A stretch of 64,000 nucleotides of DNA from Pseudoscleropodium purum (GCA_963969395.1 OZ017797.1:12400001-12464000); one strand, 5' to 3'. Counted from the stretch's first letter, positions 32,801 to 45,700 are shown. A program made the numbers and translations. Notes: generated by a model not told the origin, from the sequence alone.

Positions 32801-35800
32801 CATTTTAGGTGAAATGGTGCAACATTGGTTTTGTGCAATATTTAAGATATTTTCGAAATTAGGTGTACTTACCTTGCACGCCAAACTTTGACCTAGGGGA
32901 GCTTGTGTGGAAAAGTTCGAAGTGTTTAACAAAATCGTACGCTTGAATGCTCAATTGCTTATTCAGATGATTTGAGATTTAGTTACCTCTGAAAGTATAT
33001 TGTTGCTGCAGACTTATATGTTCTTTTGAAGTTGTAGGGTGTGAGTGGTTCCAGTTCTTCACAATTTTATGCATTTTAATGTTATTCTAATTTGCTGTTG
33101 GAGCTGCAGACATTTGCAGCTCGAAGGCTCACAGAGCTCCAAGAAGCTCTGGAAAATCATTTGGATGTTATCCAAAAAATTCAGGGGATGCAGGTTGGTT
33201 TTGCCGCGAGTCTGATTTTGGAGGGTTAATTGTAATTCTTCATATGCGTATTGAAATGCCTTGTCATATTGGCTACATACGGGTCTACAGTTGATGATTG
33301 TCATTGTTATTGATTTGCAGGACGAACTTGACGACCAAGATTACATTCTGTCTTCTCAGCAATACCAGTCATTGAACGAACAAGTCCAGGATCTTAGGAT
33401 TGAAGTCGAGAAATGTCGAGCTTTGGTGGACCAATTACAGGTATTTGGTCGGCACCAGGCCACGCAATCTTTAACCCTTAACGGCTAAAAGTGGCCACTT
33501 TCATATCTACAGGAGTTGAAGTAAATCTCAAAAGAAGCTTCAAAAAAGTTTTAAATGTACAAAGAAGAAATCATATCTTACGTTTTTGAATGATAGTTGT
33601 TTGTTTGCAAGTTACTAGAGTTATTTGAAGGTCATGGTGTTTATCCCCTCTTTCTAACCCCTCTTTGGCCCAAATTGAACACATTCCAATTTTTTTAGAT
33701 TGCATTTGAATTTGTAAACAACCTTTTCTTTTTATTGGAATGAAAACTCTTATTGTTGCTTTGAAATCTAGTTGGTTCTTTCTCCAAATTGGAGTCTTGG
33801 TCCCATCCTCACAACTTTGAGCCCAAGCAAGATGGACCAAAGGGGCTTTTTGCACCTCAATGGTTTTTAGAATGTATTTGGACTTTTGTCATTTGTCATT
33901 ATTTGCTTTTTGTCTAAAGCCACATTTGGACAATGACTTCAATTCAATCCCATTAAATGCATGCTTCCAAAATTGGATTAAGAAATAAAAACACACCCTA
34001 AAACACTCTATGACTTTTCAAATATCCATACTAGGATTGACTATTAGCTTCCAAAATGGACCTCTATTTGTAGCTTAGACATTTAGGATTTACTCATAGC
34101 AAGGTAAGGTTAGACCTACATTAGGCTAACGTCAGGCCAACTATTCATTGCTTGGAGAGTTTGAAAATACTTGTTATAGTTATTGACTTTATTGAATCAA
34201 ACACTAATCGAAAACAATCCAAACTAACAAATATTATTCAAATCAATGTGTTGGAATTGACATTTTTTTTGTTGATTCAGACATTTTAGTCAATTTGGAT
34301 GTATTGATTTGGACATTTATTTCTACTAGGGAGATGACGTAGCTGATGGTTGGTAATTGATTTTCTTAATGTGCAGGGTGAGCGTGTCTCTCTTCTGCGT
34401 CGTGAGAAAGATGTTACATTGAAAGCTGAGGCTGGTGATGCAGCTCGAAAGGCAAGCTTTATCTCAGATTCTCGAGCGGCAGATTTGGAATTAAGATTGC
34501 AGGAGTGCATGTCTGATTGTGATAATTTGCAATTAAGAGTTGAAGACGCTACTCAGGCTTCAGGTTTGTGTATTTCTGGTTCATTCTAATAGTGTGATTT
34601 ACTGTCATAGAGCCTGAGAAATCTACGGTTGTATTTGATAGTGTGGACGATATCTTTTGACCATTTTATGACATGGGCAGTTTCGAATGGAAATGGGTTG
34701 CCAGTAACTTGTGTCTGTCCGTCTCTTTTGAGCATTTCTTGATGTCTTATTTGCTTTTCTAGGACGGAAGGAGTCGGTAGCTGACCTTAAGATGGTGATA
34801 AAAACTCTCCATAAAGAAATGAGTACGATGCACGGTCAGTTGTTCGAGTTCAAAGAAGAGGGATCGCTTGTCCATTCACTGCGAGCAGATCTTCACATGT
34901 TGCAGGCTATCTTCACAAGGAAAGTAAGAAACCAATTTCGGAGTTCCAAATGATATTTTTGTCAACCTATTGTACTGTTGGCAATCCTCTTTTTAAGATG
35001 CTGCAAGAGAAGATCTGTCATATGTGTAAGAGCAAAATGTACCGCAATCTGATGGGTTTTTAATTCTCTAAGTAATTGAATCGTCAATTTTCGATGCTGA
35101 AGTTGAGTTTATGCATACCCAGAAAGTGGAGTGCCAGCGGCTCTCTGATCAGTATGGCGGTAAAATTGGTGAACTGAAGCTACTTCAAAATAAGGTAGTT
35201 TCTGTCGCCGTATTTGCTCAGTAATGTCGCATCCTATTATGCAGAGTAGTGAAAGGAGTAGTTTGACTTTTTTGAACTTTAGCTGTTAAGGAATCAAGCA
35301 AGTTTTTAGTAAACTTAGAATGTTTCAGGAGCTTTTAGACAGCGTCGTAAAAAGAATCTCTCCCATGACTCTTTGGTGTCTAGAACTTCTTGAAACAACC
35401 TGTTTTTTCTGAAAACCCTATTTGTAGATCATTCATGCTGTTTTTCTAGAAGAAAATCCTTAAAGTATGAATCTCCAAGTATTTTCTCAATAACTGCGGT
35501 AATCATGGAAAACTACGATTGATCGACTGAGATAAATATCTGTTGTCAACTAGCAGGTGAAGATTTTGCGTGAGAATCAGAGAGAATTGAAGCTAGTCTT
35601 AGATATGTTTAACAGGGAGTCAAATGATCCGAGGTACATTTCTCAATCCCTTGTAAGACTTTAGTGTCACAGTTTAGTCGATATGCTGATGGAGGTTGCT
35701 GCTGGAGGACTCTTCAAATAGGATGGTGCAGAGTGGATTGAATCTATTTTTATATATGAGGCATAGATTACTGTTTTGAGATTGCTGTACAAATCCATAC

Positions 35801-38797
35801 TATAGTGTAAGCCTTGGTGTATTTTATAGCTGGAATATCCAATTTATTAGTTCCTGCTTCTATGCTGGGCAGCTAAATTAATCAATTGGTGTGCTCTAAC
35901 AGGGAAGTGAGAGGGTTACAGCAGGCAGAGTGTAGAGCTTGGGTAGAATTGGAGCGACTTCAGTGTTCTCTAGTTGAACACAATCTAGAACTTCGAGTGA
36001 AAGCTGCGAATGAAGCAGAGGCTGCATGCCAGCAGAAGCTTACTGCAGTAGAGGCTGAGATTGCTGAGCTCCGGCAGAGTTTAGAGACTTCGTACAGGTA
36101 AAGATTCGAGGCTTCCTGTGTTTGCTGTTCTTCGTATACCCTATAGAATGTTCATCAGAAAAAATGAAAGAACTTGATATTGCTATATCTTGGACTTGAT
36201 GATACTTGACTCTTTGTCTTACAGCTTTTCTTTAATGTTCCGAATAGAGAATCCTGCTGGCACCTGCACGGTTTTACTCCTGTCATTCATATTTTTTTCG
36301 GTTGCAGGGTTTCTCTAGATTTTAAAAAGGATCTGCAGGCCAAGAAAGAGGAGGAGGAAGCGTATATTAGTGAAATATATGTACGATTCCAACTCGTCCA
36401 TCATGACTTTTTGAAGTACTTGATTCTCCCATGGTTTCTGATGACTTTGGTTCTGTGTAATGCCTTTGCGACTCCTCTGATTAGTCAAAAGTTTCAGATC
36501 TCTTTGTTTCCAGTTTGGGCTGTATTGTTTATGGTTGGTACCTCTTTTATCTCAGGGCATTGGACAAGCTTATGAAGATATGCAGATTAAAAATCACAAG
36601 TTACTTCAAGGAATCATAGAGTTTGATGAATACAATGCTCAGGTGAGATGCATCATGTGTGTTATTCTTATCAACTGTTAAGGATCTTTTTCGGATATGT
36701 AAGCTATGTGTCGAGATGTATAGCTGTTACAAAATACTAGTTTCTGTACCCACGTGTTTGCTTTTTGTGTGGATTCAGTTGATGTCGGAGAGCCTTGAAG
36801 CAAAACAGCTGCAGACTTCGCTACATGCTGAGAAGCAAGTGTTAAATGCCCGTATGCAACATGCAAATGCCGCGTCTGACCTGCATAAACAGCGAATAGC
36901 TCGCCTTGAAGAACAAGTACGCACCTTCTACATTAACTAGTAGATTATTGCCGAATGTAAAACCTGCAATCTTGAATTTCCTGGGAAGTTGCTAGAGTGC
37001 ATTTTGTTGAGGTTTTTGAATCTGCATATTCGAATTTTTATGCATCATTTTGGTTATGCACTCTGAAGTGACCTCTTGATCTCAGTTGATCTAATTGCTC
37101 CAACCAATAAGGGAGGGAGCCCGGGGGATTCTAGTTCCGTTAGTAGACCATGAAGAGGCCAAAAGTGAACTTTCAGAAGCTAATGAAGTGCAAGTAGATA
37201 CTCAGAATCTAATGATTACTCTGAAGATTAAGAGCCTACTCACCCTATGACCAATACTTTGAAGATTCGCACCATATAATTCGAATAATGTGTTTGTTAG
37301 TTTGTTAGAATCCTCTTAAAAATTGGGACGAAGATCCACAATTTCCTTTCACATTCTAATAATAGAAAGGACTGAAACAGGTGAAAGTCACGAGAATGGT
37401 TCCCTACCTTATGACCTTTGCAACAGACTCACCTATTGAAAATTCATATTCATGTCGGAGATCTTGAAGCTAGATGATTGTTTGCTGCAGGCTAGAATGT
37501 TTATTGATCAGCTGGCGAAAGCGACCGATGAGAGTCGACAGCAATCATCAGCAAAGGAAAGTGCGAAACGAAGAGCTGTTGAGGTGGAGAAGGAATTGAA
37601 TTCCGCCAAGTTAGCACTAGATTCGGCTCACAAAGTCCTGGAAGATCGTGGACAGAAATTGCTAAACGTGAACTTGCAGTTAGAAAAGGAGAGGTCAGTA
37701 ATCGTTTAAAACAACAACCATAACATTTCAATGTACTGTTTTGCACTCACAGAGAATCCACTTCCTCAATGGTATTCTAGAAAACCGAGTTACATTACAA
37801 TCGACAGGGTTTACAGTAAAATAGCCTTTAAGTGGTATTACAATTGCTAGGGATTAACATGGCCAGGTTTTCGAGAATGCCGCTGTGGGGATGGGGAGTT
37901 TCTAGAGCAGGAAAATTGTAAGGTTTGGATTGAGGCATGCTGGTAGGCAGTTAGTTACGTATTGATGTTTGATGCTATAATTCTCCTGGTTTACATGTAT
38001 TCTGTCTACAGCACCTTGTTTGAACCTATTCAAGCTTGTGAAGTTACTTATGGATTATGTGTTGTGCCTGCCTCAGGTTTGAGAAGAGAAGGGCTCTAGA
38101 TGAATTGGAGGTTCTAAATGTGAAGACTTCACGACTGCCTTCTCCGCCCCATGGGCCCATGGTGGAACGATTGCAAGAGGAAATTAATGATTACAAAAAC
38201 ATACTGATATGCGGTGTGTGTCATGAGCGACCCAAAGAGGTACTCTTTCCATTCCATTTATAATGCGTACATTTTATTTTCATGTGGCAATTAATGATGT
38301 GCTGGTCTATAAGGTCGCAGTAAGACACCCTTGTGAAGTGTTCATCTATTCAACAGGGTTTTAGTAAAATCTGATTGTTTTAAACATCGTAAAGAGAATC
38401 TTGCCCACGTTTCATAAGGTCTCCCAACTCATATGGAAGCCTATCTACGTATCAAATATAGGATTTCTACAAGATTGCAATGACCTTGTAGACCTCCCTA
38501 GTGGATCATACGGATGATTTTCTGTATGCTTTTGTCTAAAAGTTCTTGAAACACTCTCATTTTAGTGAAATTTTAGTTATTAGGCAGTCATGTAGTTCAA
38601 TTGTTGACGAAGTTTGATCCACATTTTGAAATTGCTATACTGAAATGTATCTTTTGTGGAGACAGGTCGTTATTACGAAGTGCTACCATCTCTTTTGTGG
38701 CCCTTGCATACAACGAAACTTGGAACTTAGAAATCGTAAATGTCCGGGTTGCGGGATTCAGTTTGGACAGAATGATGTGCGAACTGTGTACATTTAA
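29803..38797 (+). CDS. HUB: Histone H2B monoubiquitination E3 ligase (HUB1/HUB2, BRE1 type)
   Basis: My 20-exon model: 29803-29916, 30465-30626, 30859-30940, 31157-31375, 31913-32080, 32590-32783, 33110-33193, 33321-33440, 34377-34563, 34763-34923, 35123-35194, 35557-35633, 35903-36097, 36308-36380, 36556-36642, 36779-36916, 37116-37193, 37491-37693, 38077-38239 and 38666-38797. It keeps frame across all GT/AG joins and gives 902 residues; Arabidopsis HUB1 and HUB2 are about 880-900. The basic N-terminus (PDRKRR) is followed by almost continuous coiled coil. A C-terminal C3HC4 RING has C850, C853, C865, H867, C870, C873, C885 and C888, with the family signature KCYHLFCGPCIQRNLE and the end FGQNDVRTVYI. 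The protein acts in the nucleus as a dimer with an E2 to monoubiquitinate histone H2B during transcription. No breaks are seen. The weakest point is exon 17, whose acceptor lacks a pyrimidine tract. HUB1 versus HUB2 cannot be told. Confidence 0.93.
33471..34300. mobile_element. Possible TTAA-family element in HUB intron 8
   Basis: HUB intron 8 (33441-34376, 936 bp) is the longest intron of the gene. 30 bp past its donor stands TTAACCCTTAACGGC, a typical left end of the TTAA family. The body is AT-rich and unlike the other introns. I could not find the matching right end, so the extent is uncertain. Confidence 0.4.
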
Positions 38798-39640
38798 AGC
38801 ATCAGTATTCATTATTATTTGGCATTCCTTGGAGGCTTTGTTGCTTACAGCTGTGCAATCAGGAGTGCTCATTTGGATATTTATATATATACATGACTTT
38901 GCTCTTCTATTTTCTAGTCATGGAATCTTGTACACCCGGATTTTGCTGAATATGAGTGCGGTTGCCAATTGATCTGTTCAAAATATTGTGAGGAAGTCAT
39001 AGATAACAATATGTCTATTTTTTTGCAAGAGAAATGGAACGAAGCTTAGAAGTCGACGACCTCAGGTAAATCTATTCGGACTCTCTTGATATGTATAAAT
39101 TACAGAGAAACTAGATAAAAGAAAAACAACACTTGCCAATAAGATCCTATGGAAATTATTTTATGTTTTATAACAGCAAGTATGCTCAGTCGGTTGCAAA
39201 TCATGACGAGTGCAATTAAGCTTACCTTTTAGCTGACAAACAAAGGATTAAAACTCACTTACAAATGTGTGAAGAACCGACGTACTTGAGGTAAATTAGG
39301 ATTTCAAGCTTCTATGTTAGTAAGAGAATATTATCAGACAAGTAGCCACAAATTTCGGGGTTCAGTGTCACTGGGGTCTATCTCCTTCCGAGGCGAAATG
39401 AGATGCTGCAGATTGGGGTCAAGAAACCAGTCCAAAAGAGTCGCTGACTTTACATGGAGTCAAGGTTATGACGTTGTTGCTTTAGCATCCATTTAGCATC
39501 TATCTTCATAAGGAAGAATATTCTTTTCATTTTCAACATTTCCTTGGTTGGGTGCATCTTTGGTATCATCGTCTCCTTAGCGTAAATCAAATCGATTTCA
39601 TTGTTGTGAAATTTGCTTCCAGGTCTGCGTCTTGTTCACT
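38798..39640. other. 3' flank of HUB
   Basis: The first few hundred bases are probably 3' UTR. No gene seen; the 123-codon frame across 38601-38972 is a shifted reading of the last HUB exon and its flank. Confidence 0.5.
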
Positions 39641-39860
39641 TTAACCCTTAAATGCCGAAGGGGTGACCCTCGAAATCGTCCTTTTGTGAATCACTAACTA
39701 GCCTCCAAAATTGCAAAAGTAGTCATTGCAAGTTAAACTATTGTAGAAGATCTTCCCTTTCCAAAATAAATATCAAGGATGAATAGTTGCACTTCTATCC
39801 TATACAATTTGATTTTTTGTCATCCATCGAACAACATTTGCTTTGGCATTCAAGGGTTAA
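39641..39860. mobile_element. TTAA-flanked MITE, best-preserved copy (220 bp)
   Basis: The left end is TTAACCCTTAAATGCCGAAG; the right end, read in reverse, is TTAACCCTTGAATGCCAAAG, so 18 of 20 bases match. The element is flanked by TTAA on both sides and encodes nothing. Its interior is repeated in opposite orientation at 42912-43123 (shared GTGCAACTATTCATC and the CTTCTAYARTAGTTT block). Confidence 0.8.
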
Positions 39861-39917
39861 CCTTGTAGGAATGCAGCCTTTGATGACCAAGTTAGTCACC
39901 AAAATTCTCTAATTATT

Positions 39918-39984
39918 GGACCAATAGGTGCATTGTCTTCCTCTATAGTTAACAATGACGCCATCCATTAGACCACTTAGGTCC
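39918..39984 (-). other. tRNA-Arg-like remnant
   Basis: On the minus strand, GGACCTA pairs with TTGGTCC over six of seven positions like an acceptor stem. A D-arm-like GGTCTAATGGATGGC and a stem CATTGT/ACAATG follow, but the T arm is missing. It is at best a degenerate tRNA-derived relic, perhaps of a SINE. Confidence 0.2.
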
Positions 39985-42530
39985 ATAGCATCTTTACAAG
40001 GTTAGTCTTAGATTGAATATTCTAAACAATTGAGCACAACCTACCATTCCCTCCTAGGAAGAGGCATCAATTTCCCACTTAGTCCCCATTTCTAATATGG
40101 CTGTTAGGTTTGTGTTGAGTAATTAATTAAAGTTGGAAGAAATGGCTTGGTACAAACTTTTAGAATTGATAAAATTTCAAATTTTTATAGAAGTGGGGAG
40201 GTAGGAGGTACAATAATCTATGTGGGATATGTAAATGTTTTACATGAAAGAGCTCAATTGCTTATAGTTAAGTCAAAATGTTGCAAAATAATTGTTTTTA
40301 CAAATGAACTTTATTTTTCTTATAATTTTCTTTAAAAAACTTCAAATCACAAACAAATTTTGGAAGTGAAACCTAACTTCATTTTAACACATTTCCTTAG
40401 TGGAGCTTATTTTGAAAAAAGCTATTTTTAACAATGCTTAAATGAGGTCTGAAATTTCAATGTGAATATAATTACTTCATTTTTTCTTTGAGCTCTCACA
40501 TTGTTTCAAATATCCCATAATTGTAATGCATCTCATTTTTGTATACAAGGTAGTTAGTTATTGGAAATGAAGAGGCATGTTATTTCTATAACTTTGGGTT
40601 GCTTTAATATTATAAATATCCACCAAGTAGCAACATAACATATAAATAGGCTCAATGTGTAGTTATTTGTTAGCCCCCATCTTAAGGTCATACTGGCATC
40701 TATTAGAATTTGTGTTGGCTATTAGACTTTACTCTGAAGTGATTCTAAAATCATTTATAATCTACGGCAATGGTGGCACAATTTGGCATAGTATGAACTC
40801 AAAAGAATCAACGTGCATCATAATTTGATCAAATAATATTTTATGATTGAGATTTAGTAGATGTATCATCTCCAAACCACTAAGTTAAAGCTCCAATAGA
40901 CAAAAATGGTGGCACATTGAACAATCACTTAATTTTTATTATAAACTAATGATTCCCTTCACAATTATGTCCAGTACCTCCCTTGCCACTTGTGTAGCTC
41001 AGTAAGTATCAATCCATTGTTATTTTTCATAACTAGGGTCTGTATACCAATTACCTAGTTGATAACCTTTGAAGATTGATGAAGAACCGAATGAACTTTA
41101 CTATAAGATAACCCTCTTCATCCCTCTTCCTAATTGCATATTGATAAAATTAGACCTTCATATCTTCAAACAAAAATGTCTTGATTCTTGATGGTGTATA
41201 TGAGATTTTCATAAAAAGTAAACTATTAAATTCTTGACAATTGGTGATTGGAATTTCACCATTTGGTCATTTGTTTGATATTTAGGCATTTCCAACATTA
41301 ATTTATGTTGTTTCCCTACTCAACCTAAGAATAATTTTTTTTTAAATCAACTATTGTTTTTTTATTTAATTAATTAATGTTGGATGTAATAGCTAGGTCT
41401 GGTATCAAGTACCTAAACCCTATATGTTCTCAAGTACAAAGGCCCAAAATGGTGCAATTGATGAATGGAAAGTTCAACAATAGATGGAAAACAAATTTTT
41501 TTTATACAATCTTTTTTGGACATATTGGAGGAAATGTATGCAAGTGTGAGTTCCAAGATCTCCATGACTAATGGTAGCAATATTTTAGAAGAATTGTGAT
41601 TCCTAAAATATGTATATTGTATTGTGGCAATTTGTATGTTGATATGTATTGTGTCAAATTCAAAAGTAATCATTTTGATGGATAGAATTCATATGTTGCA
41701 TAAATTTTATGATTTTTTTGGACTTTGTTGTGCAATTTCCCTAAAATGTTGTACTTAGATAACAAGAAAAAATAGTGCAATTCTAAATATATGGTAATAA
41801 TGGAGAATGTAGATGGAAAGTCCAAATCACTTGTGGATTTTTGCTTTGCATGGATTATTAATTGTATGATTAGCTATGTATTTACAACATTTTTAATAAA
41901 TAGTGTGTGTAAATGTAATAAATTATTTATACAATATTAGATTAAAAACACTATTTATTTGATTTATACAAGGAGACTAGAATTAGCGCATACAAGCATG
42001 TATTCATTACATGTAGGAATAGTGACTTCACACCACTCATAATTAAGTAAACTTCACTCTTTTTGATTGACTTGCACTTCAATCCTTGGAGAATGACATT
42101 TATTTTATTTAAAACATGAAGACAATAAATGAATTTTGGGATGGAAGTGGTTACTAGTATAGCAAAGTTTGTTTTACCAAAGTCAATCATTACTATTTCC
42201 TAACAAATGCCACAATTCTTTTAACATATGATGTCAAAGAATCTCACTCAAACTTCTTTTAATTATTCCATTTTATTTTTATTCTTTTTTTCCATCCAAA
42301 TCAATGAGTGAGTCATTATTTCTTCAATATCACCACACTTTTTTCCATCTCTCTCAAAAAGATAGGGAAGGCATGTCACCCACTCATTTATTAAGTAAGT
42401 GGTTTTTCATTACCTTTCATATGTGAATTTTCATTATTTCCATATCTATATTTTTCTTGAATATGCTACATTCAACTATATCCCCCCATTCCATGCCTAC
42501 ATCTATATATTGTACCATATCAATATTATG

Positions 42531-42534
<4 letters not shown>
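39985..42534. other. Repeat-derived AT-rich intergenic DNA
   Basis: No genes. A left end of the AAGGTAGGAGG MITE family (GGGGAGGTAGGAGGTACAATA) stands at about 40195, indicating a truncated copy. The rest is AT-rich with only short frames. Confidence 0.45.

Positions 42535-42602
<68 letters not shown>
42535..42602. repeat. (TA)n microsatellite
   Basis: About 33 uninterrupted TA units. It produces alternating Ile-Tyr chance frames on both strands. Confidence 0.98.
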
Positions 42603-42606
<4 letters not shown>

Positions 42607-42911
42607 TCCATATATGACCTTGTAGCCAAGTCAAAGTTTTTTTGGTTTTGAGGTATCAGTGGTGGTGGAGGTAGACAAATAAAGTGTTTTTTATTTGTAA
42701 GTTGAGGTAGTTATTTATTGCAAGAAACTGTCCATCTCTTTTCAATTAGGGAATAAGTTATCATAAGGTAGAGGCATTCAATAGCGTCCCTCTCTAAGAA
42801 GGGAAGTCATTTTGAAACGCAAATCTAGGTGAATCATGCCTAGCTTATCATGTTGATCAATAATTAATAAGCTTTGTTTAGTAAGTCTACATTTAATCTT
42901 GTAACGCTAAA

Positions 42912-43123
42912 GTAAACACTAAGTGTCCAATGGGTGACAGAAAATTCTCTTGTATAGGACAAAAGTGCAACTATTCATCTTTGGAGTTTTGTTGTAAAAA
43001 GAAAATATCTTCTATAGTAGTTTGACTTCCAATGAATATTTTTCCATTTTTTTAAGCAATTGATTCCCACAATATTTGAAAATGATGATTTCTTTGGAAA
43101 CCAACCCATCCTTATAGGGTTAA
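42912..43123. mobile_element. TTAA-family MITE, inverted copy with decayed left end
   Basis: The right end is CTTATAGGG followed by TTAA. The left end AAACACTAAGTGTCCAATGGGTGAC aligns base by base with the left end of 39641-39860. The interior matches that element in reverse orientation. The left TTAA has become GTAA. Confidence 0.6.
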
Positions 43124-43205
43124 GTTCTAAAATGACTCCCCTTCCTAGAAAGAGATACCATTGAGTACATGGATGCTTTCAGGTACTTGTAACTTACTAG
43201 GGGAT

Positions 43206-43533
43206 AAGGTAGTAGGTCCATAAACCAACCATTTCAGGGTTGGAATTGATTTTGGGGGAGGTATAATTTCTTGAAATATTTTTCAGTAAATTTTCACTAA
43301 TAGACAAGTGAAATTGGCATCTAATCCAAGTCGTTTCATATTTTTTGAAGCTTTGTAGAATTGGTTATGAAATTTTGAAGTGGATATGACATAAGCCTCT
43401 ATAAGCGTCCACCTCCTAAAATGTACATTGTTTGTACATTGTTGAAGGCTGCAAAAAGCAACATATACATGCAATGTACATTTGCGGAGGTGGACGCTTT
43501 TAAAGCCTAAGTGCTTTTTGAACCTCCTACCTT
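43206..43533. mobile_element. MITE, AAGGTAGGAGG family, copy 2
   Basis: The left end AAGGTAGTAGGTCC and the right end GAACCTCCTACCTT are inverted copies (12 of 14). Long shared blocks with 5277-5593 include TCTTGAAATATTTTTCAGTA and GAAATTTTGAAGTG. Non-coding. Confidence 0.7.
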
Positions 43534-45090
43534 TGAGGGGGTTATACTACACCTAGGGCCGGATGGAGGGTTGACTAGATTTGCCTTCAATCCAGTCGTC
43601 AATCCAGACCCAGTTTTTCTATTTGGCCCATGTTAATATAAATCCCTTGGACTGCATTCTATGGCCGGATTTCCAATTCATGTGCTCTTAGATTTTTGCA
43701 ATGCTCAATAAAAAAAAATATAAAAGCACGCATGTTTATCTTTCTCTTCTTTTCTTTTAATTAAAATTTTTTTTCCCTTTTTTTTCCTATTCGGTCTACC
43801 TCAAAAATAGAAGAGAGAATGTTTGTATTTTAGAGGAACCTTTTTCTTTCTCTTCCTATTTTTCTATTCAAAAAAGAGAGAATTCTTTGACTTTTTATTA
43901 TTATGAACCCCTAAATGTCTTTTTCAAAATTGACAATTCGGAAAGCATTGTTAAAAAGTGCTATTTAAAAGAACATTTGGGAATTGATTTACAAATAAAA
44001 ATTGTAGATTTTGAGTTTTAGATTTCATCCATATGATTAGATTCACTAGTATTTTCACCAATATTTTTCTATAAATTTTGAAAGGAATTTTTTTTTTAAA
44101 TTCTAAATTCAATTACAAGAAAAATATTATTATTTTTTGAGTAAAACTTACTGGAATGGATTTGAAACAAAGTTCTCTTGATATAATAACTTTTTGAAAT
44201 TTTTGTGTTCTTTACATCTATGACTTTATTTTTACAAATCCAATTTTGAACTAAAATTGGTGCAATTTTTTACTTGACACATTTCCACATTTTTAATTTT
44301 AGAAAAATATGAACTCTAGTTACACCAAATCCAACCATCATATGATGTCCAAACTACAAAATGACATTATAAATTTATATTAATATTTGTGTTTAATAAA
44401 AATTTAGGAGTTTTTATTTATCAATAATCATCACTTTACAATTTCAAAACTGCCTTAGATCATTAATTTGAATGTGACTAATTTATTTTTATTTAATATA
44501 TATTTAAAATATATTAAATAAGATTAAAAATAAGTGTTTCCAATATTCATTTTAAATAGCACTTTTTCAGTGTCTCTTTTTCAGGCGTGCATATCTTATT
44601 TTTATTTCATTCAAAACGGCAGGCAGGCACTTTCCGTCATTCACGGAACCCGGTGGGACCCACCAGACCACCATTACCACCAATGGCGGCGAAAAGCCAA
44701 TTTCTCAGTTTCATAGTCGGTCCAGGTCTCTAAGACTCCCCTACCGACTACGTTAATTAAGTAAAGTAAACCCAACATAAATCAAGGCTTAAAAATTGGT
44801 CTGCTCTGCTCTGCCTGCTCTAGTGAGTGAAAAAAATTAAGTTAAGTCTGAAATGGTTTCCATCTAAAAGTAAAAGTAAAAGTAAAAGTAAAAAATTAAA
44901 AAAAAGTCTGCTAGAAAACTCCAGACACTGCTGAAAACTTATCAAGTCAGTCCATGTGTTTAAAAAAAAAAACAAAAAAAAAACTCATTACAGTAGTCAG
45001 TCGGCATCCCGGTAAGGTAGTAAGGTAGCCAACCCATTTCCAATCACTTAAAACAATTACAGGTATGGTAGAACCAACACCCATTCCCAA
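43534..45090. other. Repeat relics and a GC-richer island
   Basis: 43905-44310 is a third copy of the element found at 6009-6480 and 11964-12395, starting ACCCCTAAATGTC. At about 44620-44720 lies a short GC-richer island with no clear frame. From 44740 the sequence is dotted with AGTAA motifs, including an (AAAAGT)n run at about 44869-44893 and a CTGCTCTGCTCTGCCTGCTCT run at about 44801. Confidence 0.5.
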
Positions 45091-45209
45091 CATCTTCTAT
45101 AGTAGTTTGACTTCAAATGAATAATTTTCCATTTCTTTTAAGCGGTCGATTCTCATGGTACTAGAAAATGATGATTTCTTTGGAGACCAACCTATCCTTA
45201 AAGGGTTAA
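45091..45209. mobile_element. TTAA-family MITE, right half only
   Basis: Matches the right half of 42912-43123 (ATCTTCTATAGTAGTTTGAC through GGAGACCAACC) and ends CTTAAAGGG plus TTAA at 45206-45209. The left half is missing. Confidence 0.55.
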
Positions 45210-45700
45210 GAAGGTTATGACACATCTCCTAAAGTAGTGAGCAACAAAGTAGGAAATAGTGAGTAAAAAAGTAAGAAATAGTGAGTAGGAAAGCAAGGTA
45301 GGGCCATCTATTCCAAACCGAAGACCCATGCCCAACCTATAGGGTGTAGTTCTTTTCAACTACGGTTGGAACACATTTCCAACAAAAGCTTAGAATGTGT
45401 TTTGGGTATCCTTTTCAAGGCTGTTGGAACTAATGAGGTCATGACACTTGGTCCAAAGTAGTGATCAAGAACGTAGGAAGTAGTGAATAAAGAAGTAAAG
45501 TAGGACCACACATTCCCGACCAAAGATTCATGCTCAACATTCAGGGTGTAGTTATTTCCAACCAAGATTGGAATGGATTTCTAAAAGAAGCTTGGAATGT
45601 GTGTTTTTCTCTTTTTTAAGGTTTCGACTAATAAGTTCATGACACGTGTCCCAAAGTAGTGAGTAAAAAGTAGGAAGCAATGAGTAGGAAAGTGGTTCTT
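45210..45700. repeat. Tandem repeat, unit about 200-224 bp, 2.3 copies
   Basis: ATGACACnTnnnCCAAAGTAGTGA-like starts occur at 45217, 45441 and 45639. Each is followed by AGTAGGAA/AGTGAGTA motifs and then a block with AACnnnCAGGGTGTAGTT and TTGGAA. Non-coding. Confidence 0.7.

Noticed and set aside
38601..38972. 123-codon plus-strand frame over the end of HUB
   Set aside because: It is a shifted reading of the last HUB exon; the true frame gives the conserved RING end FGQNDVRTVYI.
42399..42651. Frames with long alternating Ile-Tyr peptides on both strands
   Set aside because: They are direct translations of the (TA)n microsatellite.
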